From Thermoplasmata archaeon (lineage in GTDB: Archaea; Thermoplasmatota; Thermoplasmata; UBA10834): a DNA stretch of 5,243 nucleotides. The notes under the pieces are model-generated. The model did not search any database and was not told the origin of the DNA. It saw only the letters and a list, made by a program, of their open reading frames with translations. Shown piece by piece: positions 1 through 4,331 of this stretch. A program made the translations under genes and the position numbers. Location: NCBI GenBank assembly GCA_025457845.1, contig JALOTO010000129.1, positions 1 to 5,243 on the forward strand, written 5' to 3'. How positions within the stretch are numbered: the first letter of the stretch is position 1; each line of letters opens with the position of its first letter.

Positions 1-18
1 CTCGCCTATTCCTGGCAT
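1..18 (-). CDS. 5' end of an unidentified gene running off the left edge
   Basis: Only six codons lie inside the window, reading MPGIGE from the ATG at 18-16. The start is chosen because a long purine-rich Shine-Dalgarno site (GAGGAGGAGGAA on the minus strand, complement of 25-36) sits 6 nt upstream, and a TATA-like box lies further upstream at 75-82. The product cannot be identified from six residues. It follows the minus-strand zinc-ribbon gene that ends at 164, but the 145-nt gap and its own promoter-like elements suggest it is transcribed separately. Confidence 0.55.
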
Positions 19-74
19 CGTGTGTTCCTCCTCCTCGTTCGCTCCCTTAGAACGCGTTCGTATCGGGGAGCCGG

Positions 75-82
75 TTACATAA
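75..82 (-). promoter_or_regulatory. TATA-like box for the left-edge gene
   Basis: The minus strand reads TTATGTAA within an AT-rich patch (GAAAATCTTATGTAACC). An archaeal transcript would start about 25 nt downstream, near position 54, giving a leader of about 36 nt that includes the purine-rich ribosome site at 25-36. The call rests on position and composition only. Confidence 0.35.
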
Positions 83-163
83 GATTTTCACCTTTTTCGA
101 GGAGGGACTCACGCCGTGGCGCGATTGACAGTATGGCCTGAATGATCGTCCGCCGTCCTCCGC

Positions 164-688
164 TCAAGAGCTAGTCCCGCCAGTCTCGAGCCACAGGAAC
201 AGTGCGAGGTTGAGGAGACCTATTCCAGCAGGCAGAATCGCCACGACAAGCAAGGCGACGATGCCTGTCTGGACCCACAGATATGCGAAGCTGAGGGCCA
301 ATCCCATCAATAATGCGGTGATTATGATGTTGCCAGCCCGCCAGTTGCGTCTGCTTCCCCGCGTAGTCCTACGAATACCAGTGAGTGTGGACTTCTCCAT
401 CATCACAACCTTGTCCGGATACACCTCGATCTCCACCGATTCGAGAGGGACGATTGGGAAGTCCATCCTCAGCGATCCCTCCATAGCCGGAGCTGGATGC
501 TCGAACACGTTCTTCGCTCCGCAAATGGGACATGTGGGAGTCTCCGCCTCAAGATGCGCATGGCACGAGACGCACGTCCTGAAGCTGTGAGGGTACTCTC
601 TGGAGATTGCCTTACCGCATTGGCTGCACAGCGCATCGACGTCCCGGTTGTCGTACCCACAGTGCTGACACTTCATCCTCGAACCCAT
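164..688 (-). CDS. membrane-anchored double zinc-ribbon protein
   Basis: This is a 174-residue protein. The N-terminal 60 residues carry four CxxC pairs in two ribbons: C7/C10 with C21/C24 (CQHC and CSQC), and C39/C42 with C53/C56 (CVSC and CPIC). This is the double zinc-ribbon (DZR) arrangement, where each set of four cysteines should bind one zinc ion. A polar linker rich in Val and Glu (about 70-100) and a basic patch (RRTTRGSRRNWR, 106-117) precede two hydrophobic helices (about 120-139 and 141-168) joined by a very short turn. The basic patch before the first helix suggests a cytoplasmic zinc domain by the positive-inside rule. Two in-frame ATGs are possible: 688, or 676 (MKCQHC), which would place the zinc ribbon at the very N terminus. 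Neither has a clear Shine-Dalgarno site. GC content is visibly lower than in the symporter gene. No specific function is recognised; such proteins are common in archaea and may serve as protein-binding adaptors. Confidence 0.85.
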   Translation of the reverse strand: MGSRMKCQHCGYDNRDVDALCSQCGKAISREYPHSFRTCVSCHAHLEAETPTCPICGAKNVFEHPAPAMEGSLRMDFPIVPLESVEIEVYPDKVVMMEKSTLTGIRRTTRGSRRNWRAGNIIITALLMGLALSFAYLWVQTGIVALLVVAILPAGIGLLNLALFLWLETGGTSS

Positions 689-805
689 TCAGTGAATCCA
701 CGTAAGCGAGATATCATCCTTTGCCAGGGATGCCTGATGTCCACGGTCTGCCGATGACGGGAAAGGTTCATAGCCCTCCTCCGCATTCGCCCCCGCAGAG
801 GCACT

Positions 806-814
806 GTTTTATCG
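806..814 (+). promoter_or_regulatory. TATA-like box for the symporter operon
   Basis: GTTTTATCG is the most AT-rich patch between the divergent zinc-ribbon gene and the symporter unit. A transcript start about 25 nt downstream (near 835) would leave a short leader containing the GGTGAGG Shine-Dalgarno-like site at 847-853, 8 nt before the ATG at 862. The spacing fits the standard archaeal layout, but the box is a weak match. Confidence 0.35.
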
Positions 815-840
815 TTTCCAGCCTCCCAAACCAGGAAACG
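813..840 (+). repeat. 7-bp inverted repeat in the symporter promoter
   Basis: CGTTTCC (813-819) and GGAAACG (834-840) are perfect inverted copies separated by 14 nt. They begin inside or next to the TATA-like box and span the expected transcription start, where a repressor would block initiation. No regulator is encoded beside it. Chance occurrence is possible with arms this short. Confidence 0.4.
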
Positions 841-851
841 CTCGCTGGTGA

Positions 852-1007
852 GGCTGGGTCGATGTCTGGGCGTTCGACTGGACAGGGCCGACCGTATTCG
901 GGCTGCCATACATCATCTGGTACACGGCGCTGCTCGAGGGGGCGCTGTTCGTCCTCCTCGTCATGTTCGCAAGGTACTACTGGACCGACCACGGGGGTGC
1001 GGCCTGA
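852..1007 (+). CDS. small single-span symporter accessory protein, start codon missing (probable frameshift)
   Basis: The frame is open from 852 and ends in TGA at 1005-1007, sharing one base with the symporter ATG (TGATG), the usual sign of translational coupling. The C-terminal part reads as a natural protein: TGPTVFGLPYIIWYT, a hydrophobic helix of about 20 residues ending in VLLVMFARYYW, then a short polar tail. The Gly-Leu-Pro plus aromatic pattern followed by one helix resembles the DUF3311-type and similar small proteins encoded just before SSS symporters, comparable in position to yjcH-actP and yhdT-panF in E. coli. There is no ATG, GTG or TTG in frame before the helix; the in-frame TGA at 849-851 closes it off. 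An ATG at 862, well placed after GGTGAGG, is out of frame. One extra base near 865-870 would join them into a protein of about 48 residues starting MSWAFDWTGP. It is either a sequencing error, a real lesion, or an unusual start. Confidence 0.55.
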   Translation, partial: GWVDVWAFDWTGPTVFGLPYIIWYTALLEGALFVLLVMFARYYWTDHGGAA

Positions 1008-2473
1008 TGGACGCGCTCTCCCTGGGGTTCTTCGTCGTCTACCTCTCGTCCCTGATGGGAATCGCGGTCTACGCGAGGATGCGGTCGAAGCGCACCTCCG
1101 AGGACTACTTCGTCGCGTCCAGGAGCATCGGGCCCGTGGTACTCTTCCTCTCGCTCGCGGCCACCAACTTCAGCGCGTTCACGTTCTTCGGGTTCGCCGG
1201 GGCCGCGTACAAGTTCGGCCTGGCATACTACGGCATAATGGCCTTCGGGACCGGCTTCATGGCCCTGGCCTTCTACTTCATCGGCCGGAAGGTCTGGAGG
1301 CTCGGCAAGGAGAAGGGCTACATCACCCCGCCCGAGCTCATCGGCGACAGGTTCAAGTCCGACACGCTCAGGATGGTCTTCCTGTCGGTCATGGTCGTGT
1401 TCACCCTCCCTTACCTCGCGACCCAGGCCATCGGCGGAGGCATCGCGCTCGAGCAGCTGACCGAGGGCGAGATCTCGTACGAGATGGGCGCGGTGATCGT
1501 CACGATGGTCGTCATCGCCTATGTGACGGTGGGCGGGATGAGGGGGGACGCGTACACCGATGTCCTCCAGGGGGTCATGATGCTCGTGACCCTGCTCGCA
1601 GCCGTCGGGATAGTGGCGTACGGCCTTGGCGGGTTCACGGAGGCGAACTCGCGGCTCGCCGACGAGTTCCCGGACCTGGTTTCCCGGCCGGGTGGAAGGG
1701 ACTTCTTCACGCCGCAGGTCTGGTTCAGCTACATGCTGCTCTGGATACTCTGCGACCCGATGTTCCCTCAGCTCTTCACGAGGTTCTACTCCGCTAGGGA
1801 CGAGAAGGCGATCAGGTTCTCCACGATGATGTACGCGCCCATCACGGCGGTCATCTTCCTCTGCCCCGTGCTAATCGGGGCGTGGGGGAACCTGCAGTTC
1901 CCCGGCCTGACCGGGACCCAGCCAGACAACATACTCCCGATGATGGTCGACGAGTTCGCGCCTTCGTGGGTCCTCGGGATCATGCTCTCCGGCGCTTTCG
2001 CCGCGCTCATGTCCACCGCGGACTCACAGCTGCTGGTCCTGAGCTCGATGCTCACCAGGGACGTCTACAAGCGCTGGGTGAAGAGGACCGCGAGCCTGAC
2101 GGAGGAGTTCGTCGTCGGCAAGGTGCTGGTGGTCGGCCTCGCGCTGGTCGGCCTCGCGATCGCCCTGAGCTCGGTCGAGACCCTGTTCGAGACGCTCACG
2201 AAGACGACCTTCACGGGCCTCGCGGTGCTGTTCCCGACGACCGTGGCCGCCCTCTACTGGCCCAAGGCCACCAAGTGGGGGTGCATCTCGTCCATCGTGG
2301 CGGGGGAGCTCGTGTACACGGCGTTCTACTTCAAGGTGTTCCCGGCCGACTGGACCTTCGGCTTCCTCTCCGTCGTCCCAGTGATACTCGTCGCAGTCGC
2401 GGCGCTAGTGCTCGTGTCGTACGCGACGAGGGCGTCTCCACCGGAAACGGGGGAGGTCAGTGCGCAGTCCTGA
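1007..2473 (+). CDS. sodium:solute symporter (SSS family)
   Basis: This 488-residue integral membrane transporter would use the sodium gradient to import a solute. The N-terminal hydrophobic helix (4-22) is followed by the family signature SEDYFVASRSIGP (31-43) and the segment AATNFSAFTFFGF (51-63). The SSS hallmark GGMRGDAYTDVLQG lies at 176-189. ALMSTADSQLL (333-343) carries S336 and T337, matching the TM8 sodium-site Ser/Thr pair of PutP and vSGLT. About 12-13 membrane spans are apparent, and the length is typical. The start at 1007 is preferred over the earlier in-frame GTG at 848 because the extra 53 residues would be arginine-rich and unlike any transporter N terminus. ATG 1007 also overlaps the preceding stop and has GGGGGTG at 993-999. 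The GAAYKFGL segment is reminiscent of the pantothenate/monocarboxylate branch, but the substrate cannot be assigned. It is probably expressed with the small membrane protein upstream. Confidence 0.95.
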   Translation: MDALSLGFFVVYLSSLMGIAVYARMRSKRTSEDYFVASRSIGPVVLFLSLAATNFSAFTFFGFAGAAYKFGLAYYGIMAFGTGFMALAFYFIGRKVWRLGKEKGYITPPELIGDRFKSDTLRMVFLSVMVVFTLPYLATQAIGGGIALEQLTEGEISYEMGAVIVTMVVIAYVTVGGMRGDAYTDVLQGVMMLVTLLAAVGIVAYGLGGFTEANSRLADEFPDLVSRPGGRDFFTPQVWFSYMLLWILCDPMFPQLFTRFYSARDEKAIRFSTMMYAPITAVIFLCPVLIGAWGNLQFPGLTGTQPDNILPMMVDEFAPSWVLGIMLSGAFAALMSTADSQLLVLSSMLTRDVYKRWVKRTASLTEEFVVGKVLVVGLALVGLAIALSSVETLFETLTKTTFTGLAVLFPTTVAALYWPKATKWGCISSIVAGELVYTAFYFKVFPADWTFGFLSVVPVILVAVAALVLVSYATRASPPETGEVSAQS

Positions 2474-2516
2474 GCGGAGAGTAAGAAATACCCGTAAGGG
2501 GATTCGGAGCCCGGTC

Positions 2517-2522
2517 AGGAGG
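2517..2522 (+). promoter_or_regulatory. Shine-Dalgarno site deciding the start of the 58-residue gene
   Basis: AGGAGG ends 6 nt before the ATG at 2529, which selects this start over earlier in-frame codons beginning near 2460. An AT-rich AAGAAATACC at about 2484-2493 could be a TATA box, placing a transcript start near 2512. The gene may therefore have its own promoter as well as possible readthrough from the symporter. Confidence 0.6.
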
Positions 2523-2528
2523 CGCGGG

Positions 2529-2705
2529 ATGGCGGAAGAGAGGGTGGTCGAATTCTCTTGCCCGGTGAAGATCAAGCTCACGGTCCCTAAGGATTGCACG
2601 CTGAGCGAGAAGGCGCTGAAGGAACGTCTTGAGAAGGTCGGACCGCAGCTGTTCATCGGCCTTTGCGACGGCTGCCCTTGGTATGAGGGACGAGACAAAG
2701 GTTGA
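2529..2705 (+). CDS. 58-residue four-cysteine protein of unknown function
   Basis: I do not recognise this family. The protein begins MAEERVVEFSCPVKIKL and contains cysteines in FSCP, PKDC and the pair CDGC near the C terminus (LCDGCPWYEG), four in all, which could form a small metal site. The middle (SEKALKERLEKVG) is predicted to be helical, and the first part looks like beta strands. There is no signal peptide or membrane segment. The start is set by AGGAGG 6 nt upstream; codon use is G/C-rich in third positions like the neighbours, supporting real coding. It lies 55 nt after the symporter stop. Its last 53 bp overlap the end of the convergent RHH gene. Confidence 0.7.
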   Translation: MAEERVVEFSCPVKIKLTVPKDCTLSEKALKERLEKVGPQLFIGLCDGCPWYEGRDKG

Positions 2706-2880
2706 TGGTCCTGGTCTTGTCGGCGTCCTTCCTTGCGCGCATCTCGGTGTCTATGGCACGGCGTACGAACTCGGGAACCGAGAGGATGCCCCACTCGGGA
2801 TGCGACGCGATGAGCTTCTCCATCTCCTCCCAGAGTTGGCGCTCCACCTTCATGGTTACACGGCCGTCTTTCACAGGCAT
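2653..2880 (-). CDS. ribbon-helix-helix (CopG/MetJ/Arc-type) DNA-binding protein
   Basis: This 75-residue protein has the RHH layout. A short N-terminal strand, GRVTMKVERQ (6-15), would pair in a dimer to enter the DNA major groove. A first helix follows (LWEEMEKLIASH, 16-27), then a loop, then a second helix that begins after the typical SVPEFVRRAI segment and runs through MRARKDA. The basic tail ends KGSRRKGR. The start at 2880 is chosen because it sits directly before the RHH strand and lies about 35 nt from a good TATA box; a longer reading up to 3231 would add an implausible Arg/Cys-rich stretch. No toxin gene adjoins it, so an antitoxin role is not supported. Autoregulation through nearby palindromes is likely by analogy with the family. 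Its 3' end overlaps the convergent 58-residue gene. Confidence 0.85.
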   Translation of the reverse strand: MPVKDGRVTMKVERQLWEEMEKLIASHPEWGILSVPEFVRRAIDTEMRARKDADKTRTINLCLVPHTKGSRRKGR

Positions 2881-2892
2881 CGGGTAGCGACC

Positions 2893-2906
2893 GCTCGTTA
2901 ATGAGC
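2893..2906. repeat. 14-bp imperfect palindrome at the RHH gene transcript start
   Basis: GCTC-G-TTAA-T-GAGC is symmetric except for one base pair (2897/2902). It lies between the TATA box and the RHH start codon, over the predicted initiation site. That is where an autorepressor would bind, so it is a candidate operator for the RHH protein. Direct binding is inferred, not shown. Confidence 0.5.
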
Positions 2907-2913
2907 ATTGCAG

Positions 2914-2921
2914 ATATAAAT
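2914..2921 (-). promoter_or_regulatory. TATA box of the RHH gene
   Basis: The minus strand reads ATTTATAT, one of the best archaeal TATA-box matches in the window. It would place the transcript start near 2892, giving a leader of about 12 nt or fewer before the ATG at 2880. That fits the lack of a Shine-Dalgarno site. Confidence 0.6.
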
Positions 2922-2934
2922 CGCTTACAGCGTG

Positions 2935-2953
2935 AGTGTCTGGATATGACACT
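2935..2953. repeat. inverted repeat AGTGTC-N7-GACACT between two divergent promoters
   Basis: Perfect 6-bp arms (2935-2940 and 2948-2953) flank the 7-nt spacer TGGATAT. The element lies upstream of the RHH TATA box and about 30 bp before the TATA-like box of the divergent zinc-ribbon gene. It is well placed to bind a dimeric regulator acting on both genes. GTTAAC, itself palindromic, follows at 2954-2959. Confidence 0.45.
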
Positions 2954-2980
2954 GTTAACGGCCAGGCAATGGCATCCTTG

Positions 2981-2986
2981 AAATAT
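2981..2986 (+). promoter_or_regulatory. TATA-like box of the 55-residue zinc-ribbon gene
   Basis: AAATAT (in TTGAAATATCC) predicts a transcript start near 3009, only about 9 nt before the GTG start codon. That is consistent with a leaderless or nearly leaderless message and with the missing Shine-Dalgarno site. Confidence 0.4.
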
Positions 2987-3017
2987 CCCTGTACGCATAC
3001 CGTACTACAGCAGGCAT

Positions 3018-3185
3018 GTGGGGAAGGCGAGGGGCATCGACGAGGAGCGGGCGGACTGCGAGAACTGCGACGACAAGGAGTGCGTCTTCTGCGGCTCCAA
3101 GCTCCGGAGGCACCTTTCGAGGTGCCCGCGATGCGGCAATGTCTTCTCCAAGGAAGAAGAGGGGAAAGGTACGACTGACGATTGA
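3018..3185 (+). CDS. 55-residue protein with three CxxC pairs (zinc ribbon)
   Basis: Translation from the GTG at 3018 gives a 55-residue, highly charged protein with CENC (C14/C17), CVFC (C22/C25) and CPRC (C36/C39). The last two pairs form a classic zinc ribbon (CVFCGSKLRRHLSRCPRCG). The first pair is an extra that could bind a second metal with partners from another chain. The tail is acidic and lysine-rich (SKEEEGKGTTDD). GTG is the only usable start, since the frame opens at 2982 after a TGA and has no ATG before the cysteines. The ATG at 3016 overlaps it but is out of frame. The two overlapping alternative frames give Arg/Ser/Gly-rich nonsense, which supports this one. It is divergent from the RHH gene across a palindrome-rich spacer, so joint regulation is plausible. 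The function is unknown. Confidence 0.75.
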   Translation: MGKARGIDEERADCENCDDKECVFCGSKLRRHLSRCPRCGNVFSKEEEGKGTTDD

Positions 3186-3242
3186 GGCCGGTCCTGGCGA
3201 CTAGCTTGCGGGCCTCCCCCAGGGGCATCACTCACACAGGAG

Positions 3243-3425
3243 TCAACGGGAATGCCGGGACCGGCTGGACCCCTTTTCAAGATGTCTCGCCCTCTCCTCA
3301 TCGGCGTCGACCGCCAGGCAAGGCGTGCAGAGTTCCAGGACGAGCACGGGCGAGCCGTCGACCATGGTGATGTAACCGACGAAGAAGGGCGTGCACGGTT
3401 CGGAGTGGTCATCTGCGTCCGTCAT
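3243..3425 (-). CDS. 60-residue protein with a CTPC motif, unknown function
   Basis: I do not recognise this family. The first 45 residues look natural: an acidic N terminus, then alternating hydrophobic stretches (PFFVGYITMVDGSPVLVLEL), cysteine C11 and the pair C33/C36 (CTPC), and a charged helix (DADEERARHLEKG). Third codon positions are strongly G/C in this frame, better than in the plus-strand reading of the same bases. With three cysteines and histidines at 7 and 47 it could bind one metal ion, which is an inference. The ATG at 3425 has no Shine-Dalgarno site. It follows the methyltransferase gene by 58 nt on the same strand and may share its transcript; a weak CAATAC about 27 nt upstream could alternatively give a leaderless message. 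The last 10 residues (SSRSRHSR) look less constrained. Confidence 0.6.
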   Translation of the reverse strand: MTDADDHSEPCTPFFVGYITMVDGSPVLVLELCTPCLAVDADEERARHLEKGSSRSRHSR

Positions 3426-3483
3426 GGACTGAGGGACGCATGGAGGGGGTATTGCATCCGCCCACTACAGGTAGGCTTCGCCC

Positions 3484-4206
3484 TCAGCTCCTGAGCAGGA
3501 GGAAGGCCCTGTAGTCCATGTTGTGCCTCACGAACTCGGGCCAGTCCCACTTCCTCGAAGCGACGAGCTGTCTCACCTGCTGCGTGAGGTCCAGCTGCCC
3601 GGATATGATCAGGCCCGCGTTCAGCGCCATGGTGGAGAACTCGGAGACGGTCACGGCACCCGCGATGCACTCCTCCCACGACTCGTCCTGCATGGGCCTG
3701 GACGTCCTGAAGGCGTCCGAGATGGCCACCCTGGCGCCGTGCCTCGCGATCCTTGAGATCTCCTTGAGGGCCGTGCACTTGTCTGGGAGCAGGTTGATCG
3801 TGGCCTGGCTGATGACCGCGTCGACGGACCTGTTCGTCAACGGGATGCGCTCGAGGTCCGCCCGGACCAGCTCGATGTCGTGACCCTGGAAGCGCGGCCT
3901 GCGCGCGATGCCCCGCGCGACGCAGAGGCCTGCGGCCGAGAAGTCTATGCCGATCATGCTCTTCGGCGGGCTCAGCTCGATCGCCCTGAACGCGAGGCTG
4001 CCGGTGCCTATGCCGAGGTCCACCACCACCTTGTCCCTGAGCGGTTGGACCATGGAGAGCAGCGGGTCGGCCACCATCGAGAGGCTCTTCCTCCGCTCGG
4101 CCGCGGCCCTCTCGTCCTGGGACGCCCACTGCTCGTCGTACTTGTTCCTCGTGCTCCTCTTGATGGAATCGTGGTCCGAGCAGCCGCACCTTCCGCCTTC
4201 GCCCAT
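3484..4206 (-). CDS. class I SAM-dependent methyltransferase, ArsM-like
   Basis: This 240-residue cytoplasmic enzyme has a full Rossmann-type methyltransferase core. Motif I is VVDLGIGTG (61-69), the acidic ribose-binding position is D88 in IGIDFS, and D117 lies in RADLERIPL. The block VISQATINLLPDK (131-143), followed by EISRIARHGARVAISD and ECIAGAV (C180), matches the arsenite methyltransferase (ArsM) pattern, where the equivalents are SNCVINL.PDK and CI.GA. The Cys of SNC is Gln-Ala-Thr here. Of the ArsM arsenic-binding cysteines only the CIAGA one is clearly kept, so arsenic methylation is doubtful. An N-terminal extension carries C7 and C9 (RCGCSD) and may bind metal or metalloid. The ATG at 4206 is preceded by a purine-rich GGGGAGGAAGGG. 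It is divergent from the dehydrogenase gene. The substrate is unknown; other small-molecule methylation is equally possible. Confidence 0.85.
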   Translation of the reverse strand: MGEGGRCGCSDHDSIKRSTRNKYDEQWASQDERAAAERRKSLSMVADPLLSMVQPLRDKVVVDLGIGTGSLAFRAIELSPPKSMIGIDFSAAGLCVARGIARRPRFQGHDIELVRADLERIPLTNRSVDAVISQATINLLPDKCTALKEISRIARHGARVAISDAFRTSRPMQDESWEECIAGAVTVSEFSTMALNAGLIISGQLDLTQQVRQLVASRKWDWPEFVRHNMDYRAFLLLRS

Positions 4207-4248
4207 GTCCCGTCCCTTCCTCCCCGCAGGGTGCGCATCGGCTCCGGC

Positions 4249-4273
4249 GCTTAAAAGTCTATTTTTTATAGTC
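4249..4273. promoter_or_regulatory. bidirectional AT-rich promoter between methyltransferase and dehydrogenase
   Basis: An AT-rich island breaks the GC-rich sequence. On the plus strand ATTTTTTATAG (4261-4271) predicts a transcript start near 4292 and a leader of about 40 nt with GAGGAGG at 4318-4324. On the minus strand either CTATAAAAAATAG (from 4271) or CTTTTAA (4257-4251) could be the TATA box, with starts near 4240 or 4228 before the ATG at 4206. CTAT-N5-ATAG (4259-4271) is symmetric, so one box might serve both directions. Confidence 0.55.
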
Positions 4274-4317
4274 CGCGCGAGTTGACGTGTCCAGCGAGTT
4301 CTAGCAAGAGGAGTTCT

Positions 4318-4324
4318 GAGGAGG
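4318..4324 (+). promoter_or_regulatory. Shine-Dalgarno site of the dehydrogenase gene
   Basis: GAGGAGG lies 7 nt before the ATG at 4332 and is one of the strongest ribosome sites in the window. It fixes this start ahead of the further in-frame ATGs at codons 7, 9 and 11. Confidence 0.7.
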
Positions 4325-4331
4325 AAGTTCC

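Noticed and set aside
848..1006. N-terminal 53-residue extension of the symporter from the GTG at 848
   Set aside because: The extension is Arg-rich and not membrane-like. The ATG at 1007 fits family N termini and overlaps the stop of the upstream small frame.
721..1797. Long plus-strand open frame of 358 codons over the symporter gene
   Set aside because: It is rich in Arg, Gly, His and Pro with no domain pattern, as expected for an off-frame reading of GC-rich coding DNA. The symporter frame has unmistakable family motifs.
1882..2484. Plus-strand 200-codon frame inside the symporter
   Set aside because: Arg/Gly/Pro-rich shadow of the real frame with no recognisable fold.
2405..2998. Minus-strand 197-codon frame across the symporter end, the 58-residue gene and the RHH gene
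   Set aside because: It runs antisense or off-frame to three better-supported genes and has no domain pattern.
2653..3185. Toxin-antitoxin system built on the RHH protein
   Set aside because: No adjacent gene resembles a known toxin such as RelE, ParE, VapC or MazF. The neighbours are a convergent four-Cys protein and a divergent zinc ribbon.
2881..3231. Upstream extension of the RHH protein to an ATG at 3231
   Set aside because: The added 117 residues are Arg/Ser/Cys-rich, overlap the zinc-ribbon gene in antisense and cross the best TATA box.
3186..3242. Possible terminator hairpin (CCTCCCCC/AGGGG) between convergent genes
   Set aside because: The stem is short and imperfect and lacks a following T-run on either strand, so it cannot be supported as a terminator.
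3422..4189. Minus-strand 255-codon frame within the methyltransferase
   Set aside because: Composition is Arg/Gly/His/Ala-rich. The overlapping frame carries complete SAM-binding motifs.
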